Assembly (NCBI RefSeq): GCF_028421645.1
Contig: NZ_CP116888.1
Location: 496,001-560,000 of the forward strand
DNA from: Aneurinibacillus sp. Ricciae_BoGa-3
GTDB taxonomy: Bacteria; Bacillota; Bacilli; Aneurinibacillales; Aneurinibacillaceae
Direction: 5' to 3'
DNA length: 64,000 nucleotides
Shown here in pieces: positions 27,094-35,204 of this stretch. The translations under genes and the position numbers were made by a program. The notes under the pieces were generated by a model. It had not been told where the DNA came from. It made no database searches and saw nothing but the letters and a program-made list of their open reading frames with translations. How positions within the stretch are numbered: position 1 is the first letter of the stretch; the number at the start of each line of letters is the position of its first letter.

Positions 27094-27510
27094 ATGGATA
27101 ACAAGTATCGGGTCATATCAACACGAACATTGATATTGGAAAATGAAATACTTGGTTATATCGCTGAAAAGATAGAAGCGAAAGAAGTACGAAAACTATC
27201 GGGTAAAAGGTGGGGAGCTTGGTATGAAGGAGAAACCTTGGGGAACCTGAATGCATATGAATTGTTGACAGATGGAAATGCGGTATTCATTGATACCGAA
27301 AAGGATGGGGAATATGTTACCCTCTCAAAGCTGTTTATTAAGGAGAAAAGCAAAGGGTTAGGAACCAAACTGTTAAACCTATATAAGGATTACATTGACT
27401 ACAATGGTGGTATGTTCCTGGTTTGCTTGGTCATCAATCCAGACTTTTTTCGGAAATTTGACTGGTTAGTATTTGATGGGGAACAAACATTTGAATATGA
27501 GAAGAATTGA
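27094..27510 (+). CDS. GNAT-like acetyltransferase, 138 aa
   Basis: The start is uncertain; the ATG at 27094 begins MDNKYRVIS, while the frame opens at 27031. The central LSKLFIKEKSKGLGTKLL fits GNAT motif A (beta-4 then K-x-x-G-x-G loop binding acetyl-CoA pyrophosphate). The C-terminus (NPDFFRKFDW) fits the motif B region. Substrate unknown. Confidence 0.6.
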   Translation: MDNKYRVISTRTLILENEILGYIAEKIEAKEVRKLSGKRWGAWYEGETLGNLNAYELLTDGNAVFIDTEKDGEYVTLSKLFIKEKSKGLGTKLLNLYKDYIDYNGGMFLVCLVINPDFFRKFDWLVFDGEQTFEYEKN

Positions 27511-27586
27511 GAGAAGCTGTGAACGCTTCTCTTATTTCATTTAGTAAAATAATGGAAACAAAGAAAGCCTGAAATCGGCTTTCTTT
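27511..27586 (+). terminator. two tandem terminator hairpins
   Basis: GAGAAGC/GCTTCTC at 27511-27531 and AAGAAAGCC/GGCTTTCTT at 27561-27585, the second followed by T-rich sequence. Confidence 0.7.
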
Positions 27587-27687
27587 TGCTTTTTCTTTTT
27601 TCACTAATAACTCCTCTTTAAAAATCTATAATATATCAACTTAAAAAACAGGTTATATTTATATATTTTTCAAAAGGAGTGTACCGT

Positions 27688-27930
27688 ATGGACACAAACA
27701 ATCAGGTTGTAAAAGGCGAAAAGGTCGCCCAGCGTATTTTTTACTTAAATTTCGATAATAAGATGCTGGAAGTATGCGAAATCCTAGATATTTTACACGA
27801 AATTAAGAAACTGGCTATTCGGCTTCAAAAGGGTTATCCTGAACAGACGTTAACCCAAGAAGTGGCGAAGAGTCTTCTGGATTTGGTGAACTCGTATTGT
27901 AGGGAGCATCATTTGTGTTCTGCGGCATAA
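27688..27930 (+). CDS. hypothetical protein, 80 aa
   Basis: ATG at 27688 after AAAAGGAGTG. Helical protein with no motif. It lies 35 nt before the putative ADP-ribosyltransferase start and is probably co-transcribed with it; a regulator or immunity partner is possible but unproven. Confidence 0.65.
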   Translation: MDTNNQVVKGEKVAQRIFYLNFDNKMLEVCEILDILHEIKKLAIRLQKGYPEQTLTQEVAKSLLDLVNSYCREHHLCSAA

Positions 27931-27965
27931 ACAGCGATATTCAAAGACCAAAAGGGGAAAATCAG

Positions 27966-28697
27966 ATGAAAACGTGGAGAGATTTTAATGTGGAACAAGT
28001 GATAAAACTAATCCGCAAGTCGGAGAAGAACATAACAGAAGAACGCATTGAAGAACTTATGGATGATGCGTGTGAGTTACTAACAGTTAATCTTTCATGC
28101 TTAACCTGTGGAAAACGCTTTCCGATGAACAACATGCAACATAAATGTAAAGAAGAAGACATCTGGCTGTATCAGTATATCCAAAATTCAGTGGGGAACA
28201 AACAGGTAAAAAAGGAGTACCTTTCTCTGTTAAAGGAGAAGTATCCTTTACATAAGGGACATGATATCGCTTATCGAGGTATTAATTTTAAAACCCATCA
28301 GGAGTATCGGATGTTTATGGAAAGCCTAAAAGAGAACAGCTTTACCTTTAAGGAAATTACCTCCTGGACACTTCGCCATGACTATGCGGTGCGATTTGCT
28401 CGATGCATTCAAAAAGGTACAAGAGAAAATGACGATATCCGAAAACAAGAAATACGAGCGATGTTCAACATGAAAGCCAACATCACAGGATACAAGGGGA
28501 TTATCCTTGCCATTCACTTAACAAAGAACAAAGTGTTGTGCGACATCAGCAAAGAAGGTATTGGGAATATGACAGAAGAGGAAGTCATTCTCTTACCTGG
28601 AACATACCAGGTTGTTTTAAATAAAATCATTGATAAAGAACTTGGCAAAACAGATTGGAACGAAGAGAATATTAGGTTGGCGGAGCTATTAATATAA
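27966..28697 (+). CDS. putative ADP-ribosyltransferase with zinc-finger-like N-terminus, 243 aa
   Basis: ATG at 27966 after AAAGGGG. The N-terminal 60 residues include CLTCGKRF ... HKC, a C2HC-like zinc site. The C-terminal part carries an R-S-E type pattern of ADP-ribosyltransferases: AYRGI (Arg), SWTLRHDYAVRFAR (the STS-like strand and helix) and EEEVILLPGTYQV (E-x-E). Such enzymes move ADP-ribose from NAD to protein or nucleic acid. The element also encodes a PARG hydrolase and a sirtuin. The assignment is motif-based; phage Alt/ModA-like or toxin-like roles are open. Confidence 0.65.
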   Translation: MKTWRDFNVEQVIKLIRKSEKNITEERIEELMDDACELLTVNLSCLTCGKRFPMNNMQHKCKEEDIWLYQYIQNSVGNKQVKKEYLSLLKEKYPLHKGHDIAYRGINFKTHQEYRMFMESLKENSFTFKEITSWTLRHDYAVRFARCIQKGTRENDDIRKQEIRAMFNMKANITGYKGIILAIHLTKNKVLCDISKEGIGNMTEEEVILLPGTYQVVLNKIIDKELGKTDWNEENIRLAELLI

Positions 28698-28716
28698 CAA
28701 TAGCTCTGTTTTTTTG
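28682..28716 (+). terminator. rho-independent terminator
   Basis: GAGCTATT and AATAGCTC arms, then TGTTTTTTT; overlaps the stop of the ADP-ribosyltransferase gene. Confidence 0.85.
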
Positions 28717-28838
28717 TATTCATTAAAAAAGAGTCGCTTATCCTATTAAAGTAGAATTTACCTAATATTTATAGACAATAAACAATAAACAATAAGAACT
28801 TATAATAGTGATATAATAACATTAGGGAGGCGAATACA

Positions 28839-29078
28839 TTGAAAAGAATCCGATTTCATAAAATGACCTTTCACTGCAAATTTTGCGGAAGCGAAATGAA
28901 GACTAGCTCAACTGGCTATCTTTCAAATCCGTTTTGTAGCGACTGCTATGAGCAACGTCTAGAGGCATCAGGAGCAATTGATTTACGGGATAATCACCGT
29001 ATTGTAGATGCAGGCAATGGATACGTACAGATTGTGCCGATTGACCCTACCAAAAAATTCAAAGCCAGTAAGAAGTAA
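28839..29078 (+). CDS. zinc-ribbon protein, 79 aa
   Basis: TTG start after GGGAGGCG. CKFCGSE and CSDCYE are two Cys pairs about 18 residues apart, a zinc ribbon. The tail is basic. A promoter with TATAAT precedes it near 28800. Function unknown, possibly nucleic-acid binding. Confidence 0.7.
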   Translation: MKRIRFHKMTFHCKFCGSEMKTSSTGYLSNPFCSDCYEQRLEASGAIDLRDNHRIVDAGNGYVQIVPIDPTKKFKASKK

Positions 29079-29101
29079 AGGACCTAAAAAGGTCCTTTAC
29101 T
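29074..29101. terminator. rho-independent terminator
   Basis: AGTAAAGGACC and GGTCCTTTACT form an 11-bp perfect stem with an AAAAA-type loop, directly after the zinc-ribbon stop. Confidence 0.85.
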
Positions 29102-29112
29102 TCTTATAATTT

Positions 29113-29152
29113 GTAAATAATAATTTACTAAAACATATAAAAGTGATAGAAT
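29113..29152 (+). promoter_or_regulatory. SigmaA promoter with shared palindromic operator
   Basis: GTAAA-N6-TTTAC (29113-29128), -35 TTTACT, 17 bp, TAGAAT (29147-29152). It drives the 135-aa gene at 29191. Confidence 0.8.
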
Positions 29153-29190
29153 AGATAATGCAAAAGGTTCGGTAGAAAGGAGTGGAAAAC

Positions 29191-29598
29191 ATGTGGGATA
29201 TTAAGCATCTCAACAAAAGAGGAAAAGAAATCGTGTTACAAAGCGGTTTTGCCACGAAAGAAGAAGCGGAAATCTTTCTTTCGCAAGAATACAAGATGGA
29301 TGAAACAGCTTTTGTTGTAGAAACGATTCAAAATAAAGACGTTAACATTGATTTCAAACTTAGTGAGCAAATTGGCAAATGGTTATGGGTGTATTCTCCA
29401 AAGAAACAGGAGATGTTCCCCTATGGCATCATCCAAAAATGTACTGCCATGTTCCTTAAGATTCAAACCAAGGAAAATGTAACAGACATTGAACAGATGG
29501 TGGATATGCGTGTGAGCAAAATTGAGGAATGGATTGCCACGGATAAGGGTACGATAAAAGAGGAAGGCTACTTCGTTACGATGAAGGAGTATGTGTAA
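29191..29598 (+). CDS. hypothetical protein, 135 aa
   Basis: ATG at 29191 after GAAAGGAGTG. Soluble, Glu/Lys-rich, beta and helix mix; no recognised motif. After it, 29599-29903 contains only a 15-codon frame at 29621 and no other supported gene. Confidence 0.65.
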   Translation: MWDIKHLNKRGKEIVLQSGFATKEEAEIFLSQEYKMDETAFVVETIQNKDVNIDFKLSEQIGKWLWVYSPKKQEMFPYGIIQKCTAMFLKIQTKENVTDIEQMVDMRVSKIEEWIATDKGTIKEEGYFVTMKEYV

Positions 29599-29903
29599 GC
29601 TTAAAGGGGTTGGAAATAAAATGAAAATTGTAGAGAGACTGAAAGGTTGCTTGTCCAAAAACCAATAGATGAACGCATCGGACAGGTGTGGATAGAAGAA
29701 ATTTACTAGAGAGATATTTGGATACCTTTTTGTGAAGTTAAAAGGTATTCTTCAAGCAAGAAAACTAAATGGAACCATCAATTAAAGAAGAAATTTGATA
29801 ACCTGAATAGTGCTTTTTGATTTTTAAATTCCGTATTTCTCGTATATATGACTAGGATAACTAGCCCATAGAGCCTCAACATGGTGTCAATGGCACTTTT
29901 GAG

Positions 29904-30098
29904 GTGTGTAAATCTGTGGGTGATGGACGTCCCATTGGTGAGATTATCGAATCAGAGGAAACTGCCGCTTCTTTTGAAGAACTGATGGAGAAAATTGATG
30001 GACTTGAGGAAGAACTTCTCGAATGGAGGAAGCGTCATCCAAAGCCTTTGCAATGTATCTGTAATCGATTGCGAAAGAATAATAAGAAGGATGAATAG
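29904..30098 (+). CDS. hypothetical acidic protein, about 64 aa
   Basis: A GTG opens the frame but has no clear ribosome site. The product has an acidic helical middle (EELMEKIDGLEEELLEW) and a basic tail with CICNRLRKNNKK. It may be the end of a larger, decayed gene. Confidence 0.35.
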   Translation: MCKSVGDGRPIGEIIESEETAASFEELMEKIDGLEEELLEWRKRHPKPLQCICNRLRKNNKKDE

Positions 30099-30275
30099 GG
30101 GAGATGACATCTTCCTAATCATTCTCCTTGTTGTATCATAGATAAATTCGTTAATGATTGCTTTCACTACAGTAGGTATGAATAGATTTCAGGGTCTTTC
30201 CCTAAAATAAAAAAGGAAAAAAGAACAGGGGAAGATTCTTGAATTCTTCCGCTTTTAAGGGTAGGAGGCATTTCG

Positions 30276-30839
30276 ATGAGAGGGTATAAAGAATATATTA
30301 CGAACATTGCGGAGTTTGAAAATGTGAATCTATTTCATACAAGCGGAATCCTTAAATTCAGCATTCAGGATGAAGATTATATTACCTATGGTAAATCCAT
30401 AGCGCATAATATTGTTTCTCTGATTGGTCGCTTGGAAGAAAATAAAATGGTCAACCAACAATTTCTTGATATGTATCAACAGTGGGGCGACTCAGCTTTG
30501 AGTGTGACCATTTTAGAAATCGGGAACTATGACACGTTGCGTGAGAAATCCAAGGAATATATCGAAGCCTTGAAGCCTTCTTTAAACTATCAACGTTCAG
30601 GAGTTAAAGATGACGGAAAATGCTATTCAAAAGAGCATCGTCAACATATGTCCGAGTCTAAGAAAGGCGAAAAACACAACTTAGCAAAGTTATCCGAAGA
30701 GAAGGCGTTAAAGGTAAAACGCTTGGCGTTGTACAGTAAGTTAACTTCTGCTGAAATTGGTAACATGTTTGGGATTAGTGCTGGACATGTACGAAAAATT
30801 AAAAACGGATTAGCATGGTCTCACCTCAAAGTGAGTTAA
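30276..30839 (+). CDS. divergent GIY-YIG-like protein with NUMOD and HTH motifs, 187 aa
   Basis: ATG after GTAGGAGG. Residues about 60-110 (HNIVSLIGRL ... WGDSALSVTILEI ... KEYIEALKPSLNYQ) match the C-terminal half of GIY-YIG nuclease domains. The expected GIY and YIG strands are replaced by divergent sequence. Then comes a NUMOD3-like segment (YSKEHRQHMSESKKG) and a helix-turn-helix (SAEIGNMFGISAGHVRKIKNG). Looks like a free-standing homing-endonuclease relative, perhaps no longer catalytic. Confidence 0.6.
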   Translation: MRGYKEYITNIAEFENVNLFHTSGILKFSIQDEDYITYGKSIAHNIVSLIGRLEENKMVNQQFLDMYQQWGDSALSVTILEIGNYDTLREKSKEYIEALKPSLNYQRSGVKDDGKCYSKEHRQHMSESKKGEKHNLAKLSEEKALKVKRLALYSKLTSAEIGNMFGISAGHVRKIKNGLAWSHLKVS

Positions 30840-30951
30840 GTTATTCTACCCTTATAAGAGGACTGATACTCTGTAAATATAAAGATATAAAAAGACATGA
30901 ATCATTAGTTACAATAGGAACAGTCATTTAATGTTACACATTTTATTTGTA

Positions 30952-30988
30952 GAAGGTATGTCACAAACAACGTGATATACCTTTTTTG
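30952..30988 (+). terminator. rho-independent terminator
   Basis: AAGGTATGTCAC and GTGATATACC arms followed by a T-run. The 340-nt gap 30840-31181 otherwise shows no gene. Confidence 0.75.
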
Positions 30989-31181
30989 TTATAATGACCT
31001 CTTAAATGACCTCAGTCCTCTTTATTATTATGTTTATAAACAAGTATCAAGCCTACTTTTTAGCAAAACAAGAGTTCGATTCAATCAGAACCGAACTGAC
31101 AAGTAGAAACGAGATGAATAACCAACATTCTTTTTCTAGTTTAGCACTATATCCAATCGTTTAACAATTACACCTGGACAC

Positions 31182-31673
31182 TTAGTGTAACCGTTTTAAT
31201 GTCATAAAATGATGGGGAAGCTCATTTCCTACATTGGATAAAACCTCAATGCTTTCAACCGTATACCACTGTGCAAAATCCAACTCAGGAAATCGAGTGT
31301 CTCCTTCAAAATCCTGGTTAATTTTTGTGATATACAGGGTTTCACATAAGGGGAGAAGTAATGTATAGATTTCCCCTCCGCCAATCACAAAATACTCTTT
31401 GTCACATTCGAGATTGGCAAGTAATTCTCCAATTGAAGAAAAAATGGTGACTTGTTTATCCTCTACTACATACTTCGTATCTCGTGTTAAAACCATATGG
31501 TGACGTTCATTCAGAATGTGAGGAAGCGATTCAAACGTTTTTCTTCCCATAATCATGGGATGTCCAAATGTTAAGTCTCGAAACCGTCTTAAATCATCAG
31601 GTAAATGCCATAACAATCGGTTGTCTTTTCCTATCACATGATTTTTTGAGAGGGCTACAATAGCAGACAGCAT
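31182..31673 (-). CDS. dfrA: dihydrofolate reductase, 163 aa
   Basis: Typical DHFR: MLSAIVALSKNHVIGKDNRLLWHLPDDLRRF, then IMGRKTFESLP, FVIGGGEIY and a C-terminal GDTRFPELD. It reduces dihydrofolate to tetrahydrofolate with NADPH, recycling the cofactor consumed by thymidylate synthase. The ATG overlaps the thyA stop (TAATG), so the two are translationally coupled. Plasmid- or phage-type accessory copy. Confidence 0.95.
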   Translation of the reverse strand: MLSAIVALSKNHVIGKDNRLLWHLPDDLRRFRDLTFGHPMIMGRKTFESLPHILNERHHMVLTRDTKYVVEDKQVTIFSSIGELLANLECDKEYFVIGGGEIYTLLLPLCETLYITKINQDFEGDTRFPELDFAQWYTVESIEVLSNVGNELPHHFMTLKRLH

Positions 31674-32464
31674 TACACTGCCACCTCCATCTCTAATTTG
31701 TCGTGATGTTGATAGCCAATCAATTTAATGTCATCAGGGGTGAAATCATAAAAGTTTGTCACGGAAGGATTAATCCACAGTTTTGGGGCTTCATAGGCTT
31801 CATTCTTTTTACTCAATTGAATTTTTAATGCCTCTACATGGTTTTCATAAACATGCGCATTGTTAATAACGTGTGTAAACAAACCAGGTTTTAGTCCCGT
31901 CACTTGGGCGAGTAAATGAACCAATACCGCATATTGACTGGTATTGAATGGAATACCGAGTCCTAAATCTCCGCTCCGCTGTATCAGCATACAGTTGAGT
32001 CTCCCAAAGGATACGTCCCACATGGTTAAAAATGCGCAGGGGGGAAGTGCTCCCGTTTTTAAATACTGAATCTGCCAAAGGTCAATCATCATTCTTCTAT
32101 CTTGTGGATTCGTTTTTAAGGTGTGAATCAACGTGTTTAACTGGTCAAATTCCTTTACGACAAATCCATATGCCGTACCAATCGTTCCGTCTTCTTTCAT
32201 CCATTCGTCCCAAATGCTTACCTTTTGTTCTTGAAGTCTTCTGACATCATTGGATTGCTCCTTGTATATCCATAAAAGTTCTTTTACAAGAGTAATAAAC
32301 GAAACCAACTTCGTCGTTACAATGGGAAATTCTTTTTCCAAGTTAAATTGCATAATTTGGTGCGGCAGTTTGTAGGTGGGGATGCCTGTTCGATTATCAT
32401 CATAATACCCGTCCTCCAATACATTTTGTACAATGCGTAAATATTGCTTATCAGCTAGGCTCAA
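31673..32464 (-). CDS. thyA: thymidylate synthase (phi3T/ThyA type), 263 aa
   Basis: The TTG at 32464 is preferred because a perfect AAAGGAGG lies 9 nt before it; the frame opens far upstream without signals. Motifs: FPIVTTKLV, ELLWIY, WDEWMKEDGTIGTAYGF, DRRMM, the active-site Cys in LPPCAF, RSGDLGLGIPFN and a C-terminal KLEMEVAV. The sequence follows the phage phi3T / B. subtilis ThyA branch rather than ThyB. It methylates dUMP to dTMP. Confidence 0.93.
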   Translation of the reverse strand: MSLADKQYLRIVQNVLEDGYYDDNRTGIPTYKLPHQIMQFNLEKEFPIVTTKLVSFITLVKELLWIYKEQSNDVRRLQEQKVSIWDEWMKEDGTIGTAYGFVVKEFDQLNTLIHTLKTNPQDRRMMIDLWQIQYLKTGALPPCAFLTMWDVSFGRLNCMLIQRSGDLGLGIPFNTSQYAVLVHLLAQVTGLKPGLFTHVINNAHVYENHVEALKIQLSKKNEAYEAPKLWINPSVTNFYDFTPDDIKLIGYQHHDKLEMEVAV

Positions 32465-32595
32465 TCTGATTTTCCTCCTTTGTTTTAGTCGATTTCTCAT
32501 TGTAGTTAGGAGTCGTCTATTTATAAGAAAAAAAGAGGGGCATACAAGGTAATCGTTGCCTGCTGAAGAAACTCGGTAAATTCCTTTTAATTTTA

Positions 32596-32635
32596 GTAAA
32601 AAATAAATGACTAAAAAATATATAAATGATATAAT
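32596..32635 (+). promoter_or_regulatory. SigmaA promoter with degenerate copy of the shared operator
   Basis: GTAAA-N6-ATGAC, -35 ATGACT (32607-32612), 17 bp, TATAAT (32630-32635). It precedes the four-gene sirtuin operon. Confidence 0.65.
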
Positions 32636-32672
32636 ATAAATACGAATATTAAATAGATTGGATGTTAGGGAA

Positions 32673-32933
32673 ATGAACGAAGAAGCCTTTAGAAAACATA
32701 TCGAACGTATTAAACGGGATGGACGAGAAAGAGGTTTAACAGAAGAAGAACTATCGAAGCCTACGTTAGATGGCATGTTTGGGAAGGGTAAAATGACCAA
32801 CTCGGCTAAAGCCATACACATCGCTGAAGTGGCTTATTTTCGGGGCATAATGAAAGGTGTACGGATGGTAAGAGAAGCGGATACACCCATCGTCTTACGT
32901 GGGCAGAGACCAGCAAATAAAAAAGGGGAATAA
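32673..32933 (+). CDS. hypothetical protein, 86 aa
   Basis: ATG at 32673 after GTTAGGGA. Basic N-terminal helix (FRKHIERIKRDGRERGL). First gene of a tight operon that ends with the sirtuin; 2-nt gap to the next gene. Confidence 0.7.
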   Translation: MNEEAFRKHIERIKRDGRERGLTEEELSKPTLDGMFGKGKMTNSAKAIHIAEVAYFRGIMKGVRMVREADTPIVLRGQRPANKKGE

Positions 32934-32935
32934 AG

Positions 32936-33703
32936 ATGGAAGATACAAAAATGTTAATGCTAAATGCAGATGATAAAGCGGTGGCGTTAAAAACACTGAA
33001 AGATACTTATTTCGCTGTAAAACAAATGTATGAATGGTTGCAAAAAGACACGCTACCCGTTGAATTAAGCCATACGATGTCACAAACTGTGGAATACCAA
33101 ATGTCTGAACTATCCAAGTTGATTGGGTTTGATTCTCTATCCGCCAAAAATGTGGAGGAAAAACATGCTGAGATTCGAAAAGCAAATCAGAGGATTCGAG
33201 CACTCGAAGCTCAGTTAGGTAATAAAAATCCCGTTGAAGGATTGAGTGAACAACTTAAAAGCCTATCAGAATTGGTCAATCAATGGTGGAGAGTGGATGG
33301 TTTTAATTATGTGAAAGAACTGGCGTTTACGAATTACGGAAAATTAGAGGTGGAGTTCGGGATTAGCTTTAGTCGTCGTCGTGTTTTCTCAAAAACACCT
33401 ATAAGTGACCAACTCTCAGAAAAAGAATGGATAAAAAGTCTACAGGATAATGGATATCAACTTCATTTTAATCAGAATGTTCGTGAATGCCATTTAGTGG
33501 ATTGCCCTGTCAATCGTAAACTTATCCAATCCTTACTTGAATCTCGTTTTCAATCGGTGATGATTGAAGAATGGAAGAACCAGTGCATCTTTGAGACAGA
33601 TGACCTTTTTGAATTAAGAGGAATAAAAGTGCATATCGGGGATTTAAAAGAAGTAAAGGCTTTGGAGAAATTTCTAAACGCAAATGAAAAGGGTCAAGAA
33701 TAA
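32936..33703 (+). CDS. hypothetical coiled-coil protein, 255 aa
   Basis: ATG two bases after the previous stop, with AAAAAAGGGGAATAAAG upstream. The first 120 residues are helical with a coiled-coil segment (KHAEIRKANQRIRALEAQL). The C-terminal half is mixed alpha/beta. Overlaps the next gene by one base. No family recognised. Confidence 0.75.
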   Translation: MEDTKMLMLNADDKAVALKTLKDTYFAVKQMYEWLQKDTLPVELSHTMSQTVEYQMSELSKLIGFDSLSAKNVEEKHAEIRKANQRIRALEAQLGNKNPVEGLSEQLKSLSELVNQWWRVDGFNYVKELAFTNYGKLEVEFGISFSRRRVFSKTPISDQLSEKEWIKSLQDNGYQLHFNQNVRECHLVDCPVNRKLIQSLLESRFQSVMIEEWKNQCIFETDDLFELRGIKVHIGDLKEVKALEKFLNANEKGQE

Positions 33704-34113
33704 TGGAAAAAGTTCAGGGTATCAAACAGAACTTTAGCCAAATGCATAAAATGAAGGACTTTCTTCTTCCATTGATATTCAATTATATCGGGGTATCCCT
33801 GGTTGTTTTTCTTTTTCACTATGTGACAAATATGAAAGGCAGTTTGGTTCATGAAGGTTCGTTATTTATCCATGTCGTATATATGATGTATGCCTTAATG
33901 TATCTGGTCTGTACGATTCAAGCCTATGGTACGGCATTGTACAAGCTGAACACACGTATCGACAAAGAAAATATCCTACAGTATATGAACGAAAACCAAA
34001 GTCATCTGATGAAGTTGGAACCAAAGGATATAGCGTTGCTAACCGATGATGAAAAAGTTGACTTATGGGGATTACTTTATTCCATTTCTGAAGAGAAGAA
34101 AAAGGCGGGATGA
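33703..34113 (+). CDS. small membrane protein, 136 aa
   Basis: Two or three membrane helices (about residues 18-40 and 53-75), with a cytoplasmic-looking acidic C-terminal region. ATG and stop overlap the neighbours on both sides, so it is an integral member of the sirtuin operon. Confidence 0.75.
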   Translation: MEKVQGIKQNFSQMHKMKDFLLPLIFNYIGVSLVVFLFHYVTNMKGSLVHEGSLFIHVVYMMYALMYLVCTIQAYGTALYKLNTRIDKENILQYMNENQSHLMKLEPKDIALLTDDEKVDLWGLLYSISEEKKKAG

Positions 34114-34877
34114 AGATGGATGAACAAATTAACGCATTGGCTACGCTGATAAAAGACATCGAAAACATCGTTTTTCTTACGGGCGCAGGAATCAGTACAG
34201 CGAGTGGTATTCCTGATTTCCGCTCGGACAATGGCATTTGGAAGCAGGAACAAAATCGGGAGTATTACCTCTCTACGTATTACTACCAAAAGAAGCCAAA
34301 AGATTTTTGGAAGAAATACAAAGAAATTTTCAATTTAAAGTTAATGGATGGGTATCAGCCGAATTTCGGTCATTCATTTATCCGTGAGTTAGAAGAAAAC
34401 GGGAAAACCGTTACCGTACTCACGCAAAACGTTGATGGTTTACATCAAATGGCGGGAAGCCAGCACGTCATTGAGTTGCATGGAACGATAAAGACAGCGA
34501 CTTGTCCGAAATGCAAACAAAAATATGACCTGGATTTCATTCTTGAACAGGAGATTCCACGCTGTACTACAACGAAGCAAGACAAAACCTGTGGTTTTAT
34601 TTTGAAACCCGATATGGTGATGTTTGGCGATACCGTGATGGGATATAAAGAGGCAGAAAAGGCGATAGATACCTGTAAGCTGTTCATTGTGCTAGGAAGT
34701 TCTTTGGAAGTTTCCCCTGTAAACGAACTTCCACAGTATGCAAAATACGATTGGCAAACGAAATTGGTTCTTGTCAATCGAGACCCAACGATTAAAGACC
34801 GTTTATTTGACATTGTCATTCATACGGATATTAACCAAACGCTATCAGATGTAAAAAGCCTGATAATAGGGGATTAG
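34110..34877 (+). CDS. Sir2-family NAD-dependent protein deacylase, 255 aa
   Basis: The sirtuin motifs are complete: GAGISTASGIPDFRSDNGIW, TQNVDGLHQMAG, catalytic His in ELHGT, a zinc module with CPKC and C...C, VMFGD and GSSLEVSP. It uses NAD to remove acyl groups from lysines. The ATG overlaps the previous stop (ATGA). Co-transcribed with a membrane protein and a coiled-coil protein, which is unusual for a house-keeping cobB; a role in defence or host take-over is conceivable. Confidence 0.92.
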   Translation: MKMDEQINALATLIKDIENIVFLTGAGISTASGIPDFRSDNGIWKQEQNREYYLSTYYYQKKPKDFWKKYKEIFNLKLMDGYQPNFGHSFIRELEENGKTVTVLTQNVDGLHQMAGSQHVIELHGTIKTATCPKCKQKYDLDFILEQEIPRCTTTKQDKTCGFILKPDMVMFGDTVMGYKEAEKAIDTCKLFIVLGSSLEVSPVNELPQYAKYDWQTKLVLVNRDPTIKDRLFDIVIHTDINQTLSDVKSLIIGD

Positions 34878-34932
34878 TCAATCGTTCCCTGAACAAATAC
34901 AAAATGAAACGAATAAGTTTACTAATAATGAA

Positions 34933-34966
34933 ATGTAACAGAAAATGTAAACATTTATGGTTACAT
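34933..34966. repeat. inverted repeat downstream of the sirtuin gene
   Basis: ATGTAAC (34933-34939) and GTTACAT (34960-34966) enclose a further AATGT/ACATT pair. Between here and the terminator at 35055 an 18-codon frame (35011-35067) has an AGGAG just upstream but is too short to call. Confidence 0.4.
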
Positions 34967-35054
34967 AATCGTAGAGAAATAACTAACGATTGGAATAAAT
35001 CAGGAGTGAATGGGTAACCTATCTGTTAGGGGATACCATATACTCTCTTCTGTT

Positions 35055-35090
35055 GAAAAAGCTTAGACTTCGGTTTAGGCTTTTTCTTAT
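35055..35090 (+). terminator. rho-independent terminator
   Basis: GAAAAAGC and GCTTTTTC outer arms, with inner pairs around a TTCG loop, then T-rich sequence. Confidence 0.75.
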
Positions 35091-35102
35091 TTTATAAAAA
35101 AT

Positions 35103-35142
35103 GTAAAAAATAATTGACTATTTCTAAAAACAGTCCTATACT
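35103..35142 (+). promoter_or_regulatory. SigmaA promoter with shared palindromic operator
   Basis: GTAAA-N6-TTGAC (35103-35118), -35 TTGACT, 17 bp, TATACT (35137-35142). It drives the 208-aa gene at 35205. Confidence 0.8.
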
Positions 35143-35204
35143 TAAATTGAAATTGACTATAAACAATATCAATTATACATATACGGGAACAGGAGAGATA
35201 AACA

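Noticed and set aside
32465..32821. Long N-terminal extension of thyA
   Set aside because: The extra 119 codons are hydrophobic nonsense over a promoter region; the TTG at 32464 has a consensus ribosome site and fits the family length.
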